A model generated the notes under the pieces. It saw nothing but the letters and a program-made list of their open reading frames with translations, searched no databases and was not told the origin of the DNA. This document shows positions 44,898 to 53,286 of a stretch of 64,000 bases of DNA, in pieces. Each line of letters starts with the position of its first letter. Positions within the stretch are counted from its first letter, which is position 1. The position numbers and the translations under genes are program-made. The stretch covers positions 1-64,000 of the forward strand of contig NZ_JANLGI010000005.1 in the NCBI RefSeq assembly GCF_024655635.1. The letters run 5' to 3'. The stretch is from Allobosea sp. 47.2.35. Lineage in GTDB: Bacteria; Pseudomonadota; Alphaproteobacteria; Rhizobiales; Beijerinckiaceae.

Positions 44898-45524
44898 ATG
44901 ACGACCCCTGTGAAAGATCAAACGGCACTGAACCGCGACATCGCCCTTTCGCCGACACGCCGCCGGGCTCTCGCCCTCACGCTGTTCTCGCCATGGGCCG
45001 CCACGCCTGCCGCGGCCCGGCAGCCACCGCGGTTCGCCGGACCGAGCTCGCAATTCATCCAGATCGACCCGCCGGAAGAGGCGGGCTCCCTCGTCCTGAC
45101 CGATCTCGCCGGCAAGACCCGGGCACTCTCCGCCTATCGCGGCAAGGCGGTCCTCCTGAACTTCTGGGCGAGCTGGTGCCCGCCTTGCCGGCGCGAATTG
45201 CCGATTCTGCGGCGGCTGCAAGCCAGAGCAACCAGCGAGCCCTTCGTCGTCGTGCCCGTCTCACTCGACAAATCCGTGGCGACCGTGAAGACCTATCTCG
45301 ACCGGCTCGGCCTTGCCGATCTCGCGACCTTCATCGATGCCGAGGGAACGGTGGCCTCGGGGCCGAAATCGACCAAGCCCACGCCGTTCCCACTCTATGG
45401 CATGCCGATGACCTATCTGCTCGACCGCGAGGCGCGCAGCGTCGGTTATCTTGTCGGCGAAGCGGACTGGACGAGCCCGGAGGGACTGGAATTGCTGCGC
45501 TTCTATGGGCGAGCTGCGGGTTGA
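44898..45524 (+). CDS. TlpA-like thiol-disulfide oxidoreductase
   Basis: 208 residues. A basic stretch TRRRALALTLFSPWAATPAAA suggests a signal (TRRR, possibly Tat). The thioredoxin fold has LLNFWASWCPPCRRELPIL with the WCPPC redox site, then the cis-Pro loop GMPMTYLLD. It probably acts in the periplasm on cytochrome c maturation or as a reductant. The gene is 81 nt after the DprE1-like gene on the same strand; this may be chance. A short palindrome (GCTGCTAGCAGC) lies in the gap. Confidence 0.9.
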   Translation: MTTPVKDQTALNRDIALSPTRRRALALTLFSPWAATPAAARQPPRFAGPSSQFIQIDPPEEAGSLVLTDLAGKTRALSAYRGKAVLLNFWASWCPPCRRELPILRRLQARATSEPFVVVPVSLDKSVATVKTYLDRLGLADLATFIDAEGTVASGPKSTKPTPFPLYGMPMTYLLDREARSVGYLVGEADWTSPEGLELLRFYGRAAG

Positions 45525-45619
45525 GCGCACCTGCGCTTCATGGCAATCCGAGCCGCTCCGAAAAAATCTCACGCCACCTTTGAACCCGTCTGCCGCTCAC
45601 CGAGACCAATGAGCATGAA

Positions 45620-45636
45620 GAGCGAAACCTTCGCTC
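45620..45636 (+). promoter_or_regulatory. 5'-leader hairpin of the Gly/Tyr-rich protein gene
   Basis: GAGCGAA (45620-45626) and TTCGCTC (45630-45636) with loop ACC, 22 nt before the start codon and just upstream of the GGGAG ribosome site. It may protect a short abundant mRNA. Confidence 0.4.
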
Positions 45637-45658
45637 TCGCAGAGATCGGGAGACGAGC

Positions 45659-45958
45659 ATGACGACGTTCCGCAAGACCGTGACCGCGACCCTCGCGGCC
45701 CTCACCCTGGCCACCACCTTCGCGGCTTCCGGTGCCGAGGCGCGGCCGCGCTGGGGTTACGGCTACGGCTATCGGGGCTGGGGTGTCGGAGCCGGTGTGG
45801 TCGGCGCGCTCGCTGCGGGCGCCATCATCGCCGGCGCCACCCGCCCCGCCTATGGCTACGGCTACTACGCCGCCCCCGTCCGCTCCTGCGACATGGTCGA
45901 GCGCTTCGACCGCTGGGGCAACGTCATCGGCTACCGCCGGGTGTGCGGCTACTACTGA
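45659..45958 (+). CDS. Small exported Gly/Tyr-rich protein
   Basis: 99 residues. A clear signal peptide (VTATLAALTLATTFAASGAEA) is followed by a Trp/Gly/Tyr-rich segment (RWGYGYGYRGWGVGAG), a hydrophobic Gly/Ala stretch and YGYGYYAAP. It ends in a two-Cys tail (RSCDMVERFDRWGNVIGYRR, VCGYY). Such proteins are common and uncharacterised in Hyphomicrobiales; an outer-surface or lipoprotein-like role is possible. A leader hairpin and a strong terminator frame it as a single-gene transcript. Confidence 0.85.
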   Translation: MTTFRKTVTATLAALTLATTFAASGAEARPRWGYGYGYRGWGVGAGVVGALAAGAIIAGATRPAYGYGYYAAPVRSCDMVERFDRWGNVIGYRRVCGYY

Positions 45959-45996
45959 GCCTTTCTGGAAGACCCCTGTTTCGAGACCCTTGACTC

Positions 45997-46026
45997 AAAA
46001 GGCCGGCTTACGCCGGCCTCTTTTTT
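45997..46026. terminator. Bidirectional intrinsic terminator
   Basis: GGCCGGC (46001-46007), loop TTAC, GCCGGCC (46012-46018), flanked by AAAA upstream and TCTTTTTT downstream. It is an excellent Rho-independent terminator for the Gly/Tyr-rich gene and, with its four-T end on the other strand, for the convergent aminotransferase. Confidence 0.92.
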
Positions 46027-46046
46027 GTTGTCGCAGAGCGAACCGC

Positions 46047-47495
46047 TCAGCCCTTGCCGACCGCGACCTTGCGCAGGTAGCCGGTGACGATGCCGGTGAC
46101 GCCGCCTGACAGCACAGCCTCAAAGGCCGCGAGGAACTGGTCGCACTGCTCGCGCGTGACGATCAAGGGCGGCTCCAGCCGGATGACGTTGCGGTTGTAC
46201 TCGGTGAAGGCGACGAGCACGTCATGCTCCTTCAGGAGCAGCGCGCCGACGAAGCCGCAGAGCGAACCCTTCAGCTTGTCGTCGAGCAGCGCGACCATGT
46301 GCTTCAGTCCGAAGGGCATGGTCTCGCTGATATCCTGGAACTCGACGCCGATCATCAGGCCGCGCCCGCGGATTTCCTTGAGCAAGGTCGGATACTTGGC
46401 GCGCAGGCCGTTCAGCTTCTCGATCAGGTAGTCGCCCTGGCGCTGGGCATTGCCCATCAGGTCCTCGTCATAGAGGACGTTGAGGGCCTCGATCGACGAG
46501 ACGCAGGCCTCGCCCATGCCCCCGAAAGTCGCCTGCGCATGGATCAGCGCGCTCTTCGGCTTGCCATAGGCCTTCATGTAGATCTCGCGCCGCGCAATCA
46601 TCGCGCCCATCGCGGCCTTCGAGCCGCCCAGCGCCTTGGCGAGCGCGGTGACATCCGGCACCACCCCGTCACGCTCGAAGGCAAAGAACTGGCCGGTTCG
46701 GCCGAGCCCGCATTGCACCTCGTCGGCGACCCAGAGCACGCCATGCTTGTCGCAAAGCGCTCGCAATTCGCGCCAGAAGCCCGCGGGCGCCTCGACGATG
46801 CCGCCGCCGCCCTGGATCGTCTCCATCACGACGATGCCGATCGAGGGATCGCTCTCGAGCGCCTGCCGGACGGCGTCGATGTCGCCGAACGGCACCTTCA
46901 CCCGATTCTCGACCAGCTTGAACTGCGACTGGTAGAGCGTCGAATCCGTGACCGAGAGCACGCCCTTGGTCTTGCCGTGGAACGAGTTCGCGGCGTGCAG
47001 GATCTTGGACTTCTCCGGTCCCTGCGCCTGCTCGGCGACCTTCAGCGCCGCCTCCATCGCCTCCGAGCCGGTCGAGCCGAGGAAGACCATGTCGAGATCG
47101 CCCGGCGCGATGGTGGCGAGGTTCTTCGCCAACGCTGAAGCATATTGCGACATGAAGGCCATGCAGATCTCATGACGGTTCTCGTCCTGGAACTTCTGCC
47201 GGGCCGCGACGATGCGCGGATGGTTGTGGCCGAAGGCGACCGAGCAGAAGCCTCCGAAGAAATCGAGGATCTTGCGGCCATCCTTCGTGATGTAATGCAT
47301 GCCCTCGGCACGATCGACGAGGATCTTGTCGAAGCCGAGCAGCTTCAGGAAGTGAAGCTGGCCGGGGTTGATATGGTTGGCGAAGAGTTCCTTCACCTGC
47401 GCGGCGTCGAGCTGCTTGGCGGCTTCCACGCTGATGAGCTGAGGCCGGGCATTCGTCACGGCTATGTCCTCGTTCTTGAAAGCGGGCATGCTCAT
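46047..47495 (-). CDS. Class III PLP-dependent aminotransferase
   Basis: 482 residues. The family features are DFFGGFCSVAFGHNHP, FLGSTGSEAMEAALK (phosphate clamp), SFHGKTKGVLSVT, the Asp-Glu of VLWVADEVQCGLGRTG, and the PLP Lys in ALAKALGGSKAAMGAMI. These proteins use amino-acid donors on omega-amino, keto or keto-sugar substrates. The context suggests sugar or lipid-linked substrate, but ornithine/lysine-type chemistry cannot be excluded. The gene overlaps the epimerase stop by 4 nt (ATGA) and is the last of the SMR/40-residue/epimerase/aminotransferase operon. Confidence 0.9.
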   Translation of the reverse strand: MSMPAFKNEDIAVTNARPQLISVEAAKQLDAAQVKELFANHINPGQLHFLKLLGFDKILVDRAEGMHYITKDGRKILDFFGGFCSVAFGHNHPRIVAARQKFQDENRHEICMAFMSQYASALAKNLATIAPGDLDMVFLGSTGSEAMEAALKVAEQAQGPEKSKILHAANSFHGKTKGVLSVTDSTLYQSQFKLVENRVKVPFGDIDAVRQALESDPSIGIVVMETIQGGGGIVEAPAGFWRELRALCDKHGVLWVADEVQCGLGRTGQFFAFERDGVVPDVTALAKALGGSKAAMGAMIARREIYMKAYGKPKSALIHAQATFGGMGEACVSSIEALNVLYDEDLMGNAQRQGDYLIEKLNGLRAKYPTLLKEIRGRGLMIGVEFQDISETMPFGLKHMVALLDDKLKGSLCGFVGALLLKEHDVLVAFTEYNRNVIRLEPPLIVTREQCDQFLAAFEAVLSGGVTGIVTGYLRKVAVGKG

Positions 47496-48496
47496 GCGGC
47501 GAGGCTCCTCTCGGCCTGTTTCAGGCCATCCTTGGCCTTGCGGTATTCGGTATAGGCGGCGAGCAGCATGTCCTCGTCGCGATATTGCGGCGCCCAGCCG
47601 AGCTCGCGCTTGGCCTTGGAGGTGTCGAGGATGCAGATCTCGTCGGCGATCTTGTACTGCTCGGGATCCATGATCGGCAGGTTGATCGCGTCGAGCGTAT
47701 CCAGCGTCAGCTTCACCAGCGAGGCGGGCGTCGGCAGCAGGATCGACTTGGAACCTGCATGCTTGATCAGGTCGCCGAGCAGCTTGCGCACCGGCGGCGG
47801 ATCGTCGGAGCCGAGATTATAGGCCTCGTTCGGGAAGCCCGCCTTCCAGGCCGCGACGCAGGCGCTGGCGCAGTCGAAGACCGAGATGAACTGGTAGGGG
47901 TTCTTGCCCGACCCGATCATCGGCACCGGCAGGTTCATGTCGATCAGCTTGAACAGCTTGACGAGGATGCCGAGACGGCCGGGCCCGATGATCAGGCGCG
48001 GCCGGAAGATCGGGATGCGAAAACCCTTGGCGCGGTATTCGTCGGCGAGACGCTCGGTCGCAAGCTTGCTCTCGCCGTACTCGCCGAGCGGATGGGCCGG
48101 GTGCGTCTCGTCCTGCGGTACGGTCACCGAATGGCCGTAGATCATGTCGGTGGTGAAATGGACGAGCCGGTTGGCGCCGTTCTTCTCCATCCAGGACAGG
48201 ATGTTCTGGGTGCCGTGATAGTTCACCGGCCAGAAGAACTCGTGCCTCTCGGCCCGCGTCACGATCGGCGAGAGCATCTTGGCCGAGAGATTGTAGACGA
48301 GGTCTTCCGGCGAAAGCGGGATTGAATTCACGCTCTCGGCCTGGGTCACGTCGATCTTCAGGAACGGCACCTTGGCGTAATGCGCATGGCCGCTCTGGTG
48401 GATGTCGGCGACCAGCACCTCCTCGCCCATGGCGGAGAGATCCGCCGCCAGATGCGAGCCGACGAAGCCGTCCCCGCCGATGATGATGTGCTTCAT
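47492..48496 (-). CDS. NAD-dependent epimerase/dehydratase (extended SDR)
   Basis: 334 residues from the ATG at 48496. The NAD motif is IIGGDGFVGSHLAADL. The catalytic Tyr-x-x-x-Lys is in GEYGESKLATERLADEY, the preceding Thr/Ser in HFTTDMIYGH, and the substrate region in RPRLIIGPGRLG. The second half shows VFDCASACVAAWKAG and AYNLGSDDPP. It belongs to the UDP-sugar epimerase/dehydratase superfamily. It is coupled to the aminotransferase: epimerase-plus-aminotransferase is a typical amino-sugar pair. The substrate is unknown. Confidence 0.9.
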   Translation of the reverse strand: MKHIIIGGDGFVGSHLAADLSAMGEEVLVADIHQSGHAHYAKVPFLKIDVTQAESVNSIPLSPEDLVYNLSAKMLSPIVTRAERHEFFWPVNYHGTQNILSWMEKNGANRLVHFTTDMIYGHSVTVPQDETHPAHPLGEYGESKLATERLADEYRAKGFRIPIFRPRLIIGPGRLGILVKLFKLIDMNLPVPMIGSGKNPYQFISVFDCASACVAAWKAGFPNEAYNLGSDDPPPVRKLLGDLIKHAGSKSILLPTPASLVKLTLDTLDAINLPIMDPEQYKIADEICILDTSKAKRELGWAPQYRDEDMLLAAYTEYRKAKDGLKQAERSLAA

Positions 48497-48500
48497 CGCG

Positions 48501-48623
48501 TCACCTCCGGTCGACAGGCAGGCGAGGATGGCGGTTGCGCACCGGCACGGGCACCGGCTGCGGCGCCACCGGCGGCTCAAACAGGGCGCCGAGGCGCAGG
48601 AACAGGCGTACGATCAGGTCCAT
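48501..48623 (-). CDS. 40-residue peptide between SMR-like gene and epimerase
   Basis: Starts MDLIVRLFLRLGALFEPPVA and ends in PVPVRNRHPRLPVDRR. The ATG is 8 nt after the SMR-like stop with GGGAG close ahead; the stop is 4 nt before the epimerase start. The first half is an amphipathic or membrane helix with two Arg; the second is Pro/Arg-rich. The tight fit in the operon supports a real gene. I do not recognise it; it may help assemble the small transporter. Confidence 0.5.
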   Translation of the reverse strand: MDLIVRLFLRLGALFEPPVAPQPVPVPVRNRHPRLPVDRR

Positions 48624-48631
48624 GATCTCCC

Positions 48632-49000
48632 TCAGCTTTGTGCAATGAAAATGGTGCCCAGCACGATGAAGCCGATGCCCGCGATGCGCATCGCGCTCAG
48701 ATCCTCGTGGAAGACGAAATAGGCGTAAGCCGCGACCACGACATAGGCGAGGCTCAGGAACGGGTAGGCGTAGCTGATCTGCACCTTGGAGAGCACGATC
48801 AGGTGCGAGGCCATGCTGATCACGAAAGTGCACAGGCCCGCGAAGACGAAGGGGTTGAAGACGACGCGGAAGATCGTGGCGATCAGCCCGTCGCCGGCGA
48901 CATCGAGCGAACCGACGCCGGTCATGCCGCGCTTCAGCATCAATTGCGCGGCGGCATTGGTCAGCACCGTGAACAGGATCAGGGGAAGATAGGCGTTCAT
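48632..49000 (-). CDS. SMR/ArnE-like small four-helix membrane transporter
   Basis: 122 residues with four hydrophobic helices. The ends HLIVLSKVQISYAYPFLSLAY and MRIAGIGFIVLGTIFI match the DMT/SMR superfamily. The first helix is PLILFTVLTNAAAQLMLKRG: it has no Glu where EmrE has its essential Glu14. Loss of that Glu is typical of ArnE/ArnF-type lipid-linked-sugar flippase subunits. It is the first gene of the operon leading into the epimerase and aminotransferase, so a flippase for a lipid-linked sugar is the best guess. Confidence 0.85.
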   Translation of the reverse strand: MNAYLPLILFTVLTNAAAQLMLKRGMTGVGSLDVAGDGLIATIFRVVFNPFVFAGLCTFVISMASHLIVLSKVQISYAYPFLSLAYVVVAAYAYFVFHEDLSAMRIAGIGFIVLGTIFIAQS

Positions 49001-49152
49001 GGTGGCGCTTGCCGGCTCCGCATGGCTTCGTCGCCACTGGGATGCAGCCGAAAATACTTCAAATGCCTTAGGGGCCGGCGCCGACTTGCTTCTAGCGTTA
49101 AGGCTCTGCTGACGGGATCGCAGAAAATCGCAGGCGCTTCTTCAGGCGTTGC

Positions 49153-50472
49153 TCAACTCTCGTGATGCCCGCGCCGGATGCGCCTGACCGCCAGCCAGAC
49201 GCCGGCCAGCGCCACCGGCACGAACAGCGCCATGGCGACGCCGGTATCCGGCATCGGCCAGCCCGCTTCTTTCGCGCCCTTGGCGAGATAGCCGAACAGG
49301 CTGACGACGTAATAGGCGATGGCCGCGACCGACAACCCCTCGACCGTATGCTGCAGCCGCAACTGCAGCCGCGTCCGCTCGTTCATCGCGGCGAGCAGGT
49401 CGCGGTTCTGCTGCTCCAGTGCGACATCGACGCGGGTGCGCAGCAGATTGGAAGCGCGCCCGAGATTGCGCGAGAGATCGGCCAGGCGCCCGACCAGCAT
49501 CTGGCAGGTCCGCATCGCCGGCGCCATCCGCCGCGACAGGAAGGCGGAGATCGTCGGCCAGCCCTCATGCGGCTGCTCGCCGATCGCGGCGAGCCTTTGC
49601 TGCACGATATCGCTATAGGCGCGGCTCGCGCCGAAGCGGTAGCCGGCAACGGTCGCCTCCGCCTGGAGCCGGGCGGCGAGCGCCGTCATCTCGTCGAGCA
49701 GCGCGTTGTCGGCGGCGAGCCCGTCGGTCCGCGTCATCGTGCCGGCGATCCGCACCAGCGCCTCCTCCGTCGACTTGACGAAGGGCGCGATGCGATAGGC
49801 CTCCGGCAGGCCAAGCAGGGCCAGCGTCCGGTACGTCTCGATCTCCAGCAGGCGTTGCGCGAGCGCGCCCGTCTGCGCCGGCGTCAGCGAGCGATCCCGC
49901 ACCAGGACGCGCACGAAGCCATCGGCGCAGGCCCGGAAATCCGTCGCCGCCATGGCCGCGCCGCCATCGACCGAGACGACGGCGAGGCTGGAGGCATCGA
50001 AGAGGCGGTCGAAAGCCTCGGTCGGCCGCTCGACGACCAAATGCAGATCGACAGAGACGAGATGCGGCCCCGGCTGCGGCAATTCGAGCATCGGCTGCGG
50101 CAGCATCGTGGGCGGCGGCTCGAAGGGCTGGCCGCCATTCGCCTGCAACTCCCAGCTATAAGTGGTGAACTCGCTATGCTGCTCCCAGCGCAAACCGGTG
50201 TCGTTGAGCCGGACACGATGATGCTTCGCGTCCTCCGACGGACCGGCGACGCCGCGCTCGGCACAGAAGCGCGCCAGCGCCGCGCGATCAGCGGCAGCCT
50301 GCTCGGCATCGGTCAGGAAGGCGAAATGCAGGACGCGGCTCGGCGTCGCCATCGGCGCGAAAGGGCGGGCATGCACCTCGCCCAGGATCAGGCCGCGATC
50401 GGGATGGGCGATCAGCCGCGACGGCGCCGGCTGTGGCGCCTGAATCGCATTCGCATGACGCACGTCTTCCAT
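49153..50472 (-). CDS. DUF3422 family membrane protein
   Basis: 439 residues. The N-terminal soluble region carries the family motif LILGEVHARPF and then FTTYSWELQ. A long helical region and coiled coil follow (LRTRVDVALEQQNRDLLAAMNERTRL in two parts). Two C-terminal helices end in an Arg-rich tail (AVRRIRRGHHES). DUF3422 proteins are widespread in alphaproteobacteria, and the function is not known. They resemble a soluble sensor head tethered to the inner membrane. Confidence 0.9.
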   Translation of the reverse strand: MEDVRHANAIQAPQPAPSRLIAHPDRGLILGEVHARPFAPMATPSRVLHFAFLTDAEQAAADRAALARFCAERGVAGPSEDAKHHRVRLNDTGLRWEQHSEFTTYSWELQANGGQPFEPPPTMLPQPMLELPQPGPHLVSVDLHLVVERPTEAFDRLFDASSLAVVSVDGGAAMAATDFRACADGFVRVLVRDRSLTPAQTGALAQRLLEIETYRTLALLGLPEAYRIAPFVKSTEEALVRIAGTMTRTDGLAADNALLDEMTALAARLQAEATVAGYRFGASRAYSDIVQQRLAAIGEQPHEGWPTISAFLSRRMAPAMRTCQMLVGRLADLSRNLGRASNLLRTRVDVALEQQNRDLLAAMNERTRLQLRLQHTVEGLSVAAIAYYVVSLFGYLAKGAKEAGWPMPDTGVAMALFVPVALAGVWLAVRRIRRGHHES

Positions 50473-50619
50473 CGCCGTCCCCCCGCCTGGACGAAGCCAG
50501 CTTGCCTTAGGTCATCCGATGCGCCAACACGCTCCAGCGTCGCAGGGCCGGGCGCTGCTGCCACGGCCTGTCGCGCCCGGCCCGGATGCTCACGACGGTC
50601 AAGCTCGGCGAGCCCTCCC

Positions 50620-51255
50620 ATGCCCCTTCCCAACCGCGTCAGGCCCGATGGCACGCTCTTCGCCGATCCGGCACGCGGCACCTTCTACGGCAATCGCGGC
50701 GGCCGCTTTCACGACCCCACGGCGCATGAGGTGCCCAGCCGGATCCAGGCGACGCATCACTGGCTCTGCTGCGTCCTCTCCTTCAAGGGCCGCAAGCGCA
50801 AGGTCTGGGGCCGCGGCTATACCGAGCTGTTCTTCTGCGACGAGGTGACGGCGCTCGCGGCGGGCCATCGCCCCTGCATGGAATGCCGGCGCCCGGACGC
50901 GCTCGCCTATCGCGAGGCGCTTGTCAGAGGCCTCGGCCTCCCCGAGACACCGCTCTTCCCCGAGATCGACCGCATCCTCGACGCCGACCGCCGCGACGGC
51001 CGGATGAAGCGCACGCACCGGCTGGCGGCGGAGCAATTGCCCAATGGAGCGATGCTGCGATCGGATGACGGAACGAGCTTCCTGGCGCTGCGCGGCGCCT
51101 CCGCCCTGCTCTGGTCGCCCGGTGGCTATGTCGCGCGGCAGAGTCGTCCAACGGGAACCGTGACCGTGCTCACTCCACCCGCAACGCTCGCAGCCTTGCA
51201 GCATGGCTATCGCCCGCAATGGCACCCGAGCGTGGAAGCTTTCGGCACAGCCTGA
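50620..51255 (+). CDS. Conserved protein with an Ada-like metal-binding motif
   Basis: 211 residues from the ATG at 50620. It does not match an enzyme I know. The segment ELFFCDEVTALAAGHRPCMECRRPDALAY (residues 65-93; key residues C70, C82, C85) resembles the second half of the Ada N-terminal zinc domain (FF...AAGFRPCKRCRPD). A further two Cys lie at THHWLCCVLSF. These could form a four-Cys metal site. No methyltransferase or AraC domain follows; the rest is unassigned. It may be a stand-alone DNA-damage or metal-sensing protein. Confidence 0.65.
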   Translation: MPLPNRVRPDGTLFADPARGTFYGNRGGRFHDPTAHEVPSRIQATHHWLCCVLSFKGRKRKVWGRGYTELFFCDEVTALAAGHRPCMECRRPDALAYREALVRGLGLPETPLFPEIDRILDADRRDGRMKRTHRLAAEQLPNGAMLRSDDGTSFLALRGASALLWSPGGYVARQSRPTGTVTVLTPPATLAALQHGYRPQWHPSVEAFGTA

Positions 51256-51329
51256 CGGCCCGCAGGCAGGAACTTTTTCCCTCCGAAAAACGTTGCCGCA
51301 GCATCATCGATCCAACGAGGGGCTGACAC

Positions 51330-51404
51330 ATGCGCTCGATTATTCTGTGGCTTGTAGGCGTTCCGATCCCGATCATCATCCTGTTGTGGTTCTTCATGAA
51401 GTAG
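51330..51404 (+). CDS. 24-residue single-helix membrane peptide
   Basis: Reads MRSIILWLVGVPIPIIILLW then FFMK. The helix contains a GVPIPIIIL core; similar short peptides with this core recur, as I recall, in Hyphomicrobiales genomes as unannotated or hypothetical genes. A purine-rich GAGGGG lies about 8 nt ahead, and a good terminator begins 23 nt after the stop, marking it as its own transcript. Confidence 0.7.
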   Translation: MRSIILWLVGVPIPIIILLWFFMK

Positions 51405-51426
51405 CGTGCGGTTGCGTCGCGTGGAG

Positions 51427-51454
51427 AAGGCCGGGCCCTGTGCCCGGCCTTTTC
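51427..51454 (+). terminator. Intrinsic terminator after the 24-residue gene
   Basis: AAGGCCGGGC (51427-51436), loop CCTGT, GCCCGGCCTT (51442-51451), followed by TTTC. It is a 10-bp stem with five consecutive T at its end, and it lies before the ABC exporter genes. Confidence 0.85.
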
Positions 51455-51552
51455 GTTTCGCGGCGCTTCCCGCCATGAACTGACAGGCGATCATGCTTTC
51501 CCCGCATGCTCCCGCCATCGCAACCACGCAACGGCTCCCCTATATGCCGCCC

Positions 51553-52491
51553 ATGTCAGACACGACCTCGCCGATCATCTCGGTCTCCGGCCTCTCCAAG
51601 ACCTACGCCTCCGGCTTCAGCGCGCTGAAATCGGTCGACCTCGCGATCAGGCGCGGCGAGATCTTCGCCCTGCTCGGCCCCAACGGCGCCGGCAAGACGA
51701 CCCTGATCAGCATCATCTGCGGCCTGGTCCGGCCAAGCACCGGCACGGTCACGGCCGATGGCCACGACATCCTCACGGACTATCGTGCCGCCCGCGCGGC
51801 CATCGGTCTCGTCCCGCAGGAGCTGACAACCGACGCCTTCGAGACGGTGTGGTCGACGGTGAATTTCAGCCGCGGCCTTTTCGGCAAGCCGCGCGATCCC
51901 GCCCTGATCGAGCGCATCCTGAAAGACCTCTCACTCTGGGAGAAGAAGGACAGCCAGATCCGCATGCTCTCGGGCGGCATGAAGCGGCGCGTCATGATCG
52001 CCAAGGCGCTCTCGCACGAGCCGCGCATCCTCTTCTTGGACGAGCCCACCGCCGGCGTTGATGTCGAGCTTAGACAGGATATGTGGCGGATGGTGCGACG
52101 CCTCCGCGACGACGGCGTCACCATCATCCTGACCACGCACTATATCGAGGAGGCAGAGGAGATGGCCGACCGCGTCGGCGTCATCTCCAAGGGCGAGATC
52201 ATCCTGGTCGAGGAGAAGGCCGAGCTGATGCGCAAGCTCGGCAAGAAGCAGCTCTCCCTCCAGCTCCAGCAGCCGATCGCGGCCGTACCGGAAGCGCTGG
52301 CGAGCTTCGACCTCAGGCTTTCCGCCGCCGGCGACGAGATCGTCTACACCTACGATACCCAGGCCGAGCGCACCGGGATCACCACCTTGCTGCAGGGCCT
52401 CGCCGAGGCCGGCATCCGCTTCCGCGACCTCAGCACCAGCCAGAGCTCGCTCGAGGACATCTTCGTCAGCTTGGTCAAGGAGCGCCGCTGA
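51553..52491 (+). CDS. ABC-2 type exporter ATP-binding protein (YadG-like)
   Basis: 312 residues from the ATG at 51553; ATG codons at 51493 and 51544 are also in frame and none has a strong ribosome site. Walker A is [12 protein letters not shown], the signature is [16 protein letters not shown], Walker B is [12 protein letters not shown], and the switch is TTHYIEEAE. It energises export of an unknown lipid, drug or polysaccharide by the following permease. Its stop overlaps the permease start (TGATG). Confidence 0.93.
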   Translation: MSDTTSPIISVSGLSKTYASGFSALKSVDLAIRRGEIFALLGPNGAGKTTLISIICGLVRPSTGTVTADGHDILTDYRAARAAIGLVPQELTTDAFETVWSTVNFSRGLFGKPRDPALIERILKDLSLWEKKDSQIRMLSGGMKRRVMIAKALSHEPRILFLDEPTAGVDVELRQDMWRMVRRLRDDGVTIILTTHYIEEAEEMADRVGVISKGEIILVEEKAELMRKLGKKQLSLQLQQPIAAVPEALASFDLRLSAAGDEIVYTYDTQAERTGITTLLQGLAEAGIRFRDLSTSQSSLEDIFVSLVKERR

Positions 52492-53261
52492 TGACCGGCC
52501 TGAACCTGCACGCCATCGCCGCGATCTACCGTTTCGAGATGGCCCGCACCTGGCGGACACCGCTCCAGAGCATCGTCTCGCCCGTGCTCTCGACCTCGCT
52601 CTATTTCATCGTCTTCGGCGGCGCGATCGGCTCGCGCATGCAATCTGTCGAGGGCGTGCCCTATGGCGCCTTCATCGTGCCCGGCCTGATCATGCTCTCT
52701 CTCCTGACGCAAAGCATCGCCAACGCCTCCTTCGCGATCTATTTCCCGAAATTCACCGGCACGATCTACGAATTGCTCTCCGCCCCCGTCGCCTGGTGGG
52801 AGGCGGTGATCGCCTATGTCGGCGCGGCCGCGACCAAGTCGATCCTGCTCGGCCTGATCATCCTGGCGACGGCCGCCTTCTTCGTGCCGCTCCGGATCGA
52901 GCATCCCTTCATGATGCTGCTCTTCCTCGTGCTGACGGCGACGACCTTCAGCCTGTTCGGCTTCATCATCGGCATCTGGGCAGACGGCTTCGAGAAATTG
53001 CAGGTCATCCCGCTCCTGATCGTGACGCCGCTCGCCTTCCTTGGCGGCTCCTTCTACTCGATCTCGATGCTGCCGCCCTTCTGGCAGACGGTGACGCTGT
53101 TCAACCCCGTCGTCTACCTGATCAGCGGCTTCCGCTGGAGCTTCTACGGCCTCGCCGATGTCAGTCTCGCCGTCAGCCTCGGCATGACGCTGTTCTTCCT
53201 CATAGCCTGCATCGCCACCGTCGGCTGGATCTTCAAGACGGGCTACCGGCTCAAGAACTGA
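52491..53261 (+). CDS. ABC-2 type exporter permease (YadH-like)
   Basis: 256 residues with six helices. The N-terminal [21 protein letters not shown] and the ABC-2 signature region ([21 protein letters not shown] and [15 protein letters not shown]) place it in the YadH/NodJ family. It is coupled to the ATPase gene. The substrate cannot be read from sequence. Confidence 0.93.
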   Translation: MTGLNLHAIAAIYRFEMARTWRTPLQSIVSPVLSTSLYFIVFGGAIGSRMQSVEGVPYGAFIVPGLIMLSLLTQSIANASFAIYFPKFTGTIYELLSAPVAWWEAVIAYVGAAATKSILLGLIILATAAFFVPLRIEHPFMMLLFLVLTATTFSLFGFIIGIWADGFEKLQVIPLLIVTPLAFLGGSFYSISMLPPFWQTVTLFNPVVYLISGFRWSFYGLADVSLAVSLGMTLFFLIACIATVGWIFKTGYRLKN

Positions 53262-53286
53262 GCCGGCAGCTCCGCCACGCGCTCCG

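Noticed and set aside
44898-45524. TlpA-like gene as part of the polyprenyl-sugar system
   Set aside because: It is on the same strand as UbiA-DprE1 but separated by 81 nt, and thioredoxin-like proteins have no known role in that pathway; kept as a separate gene.
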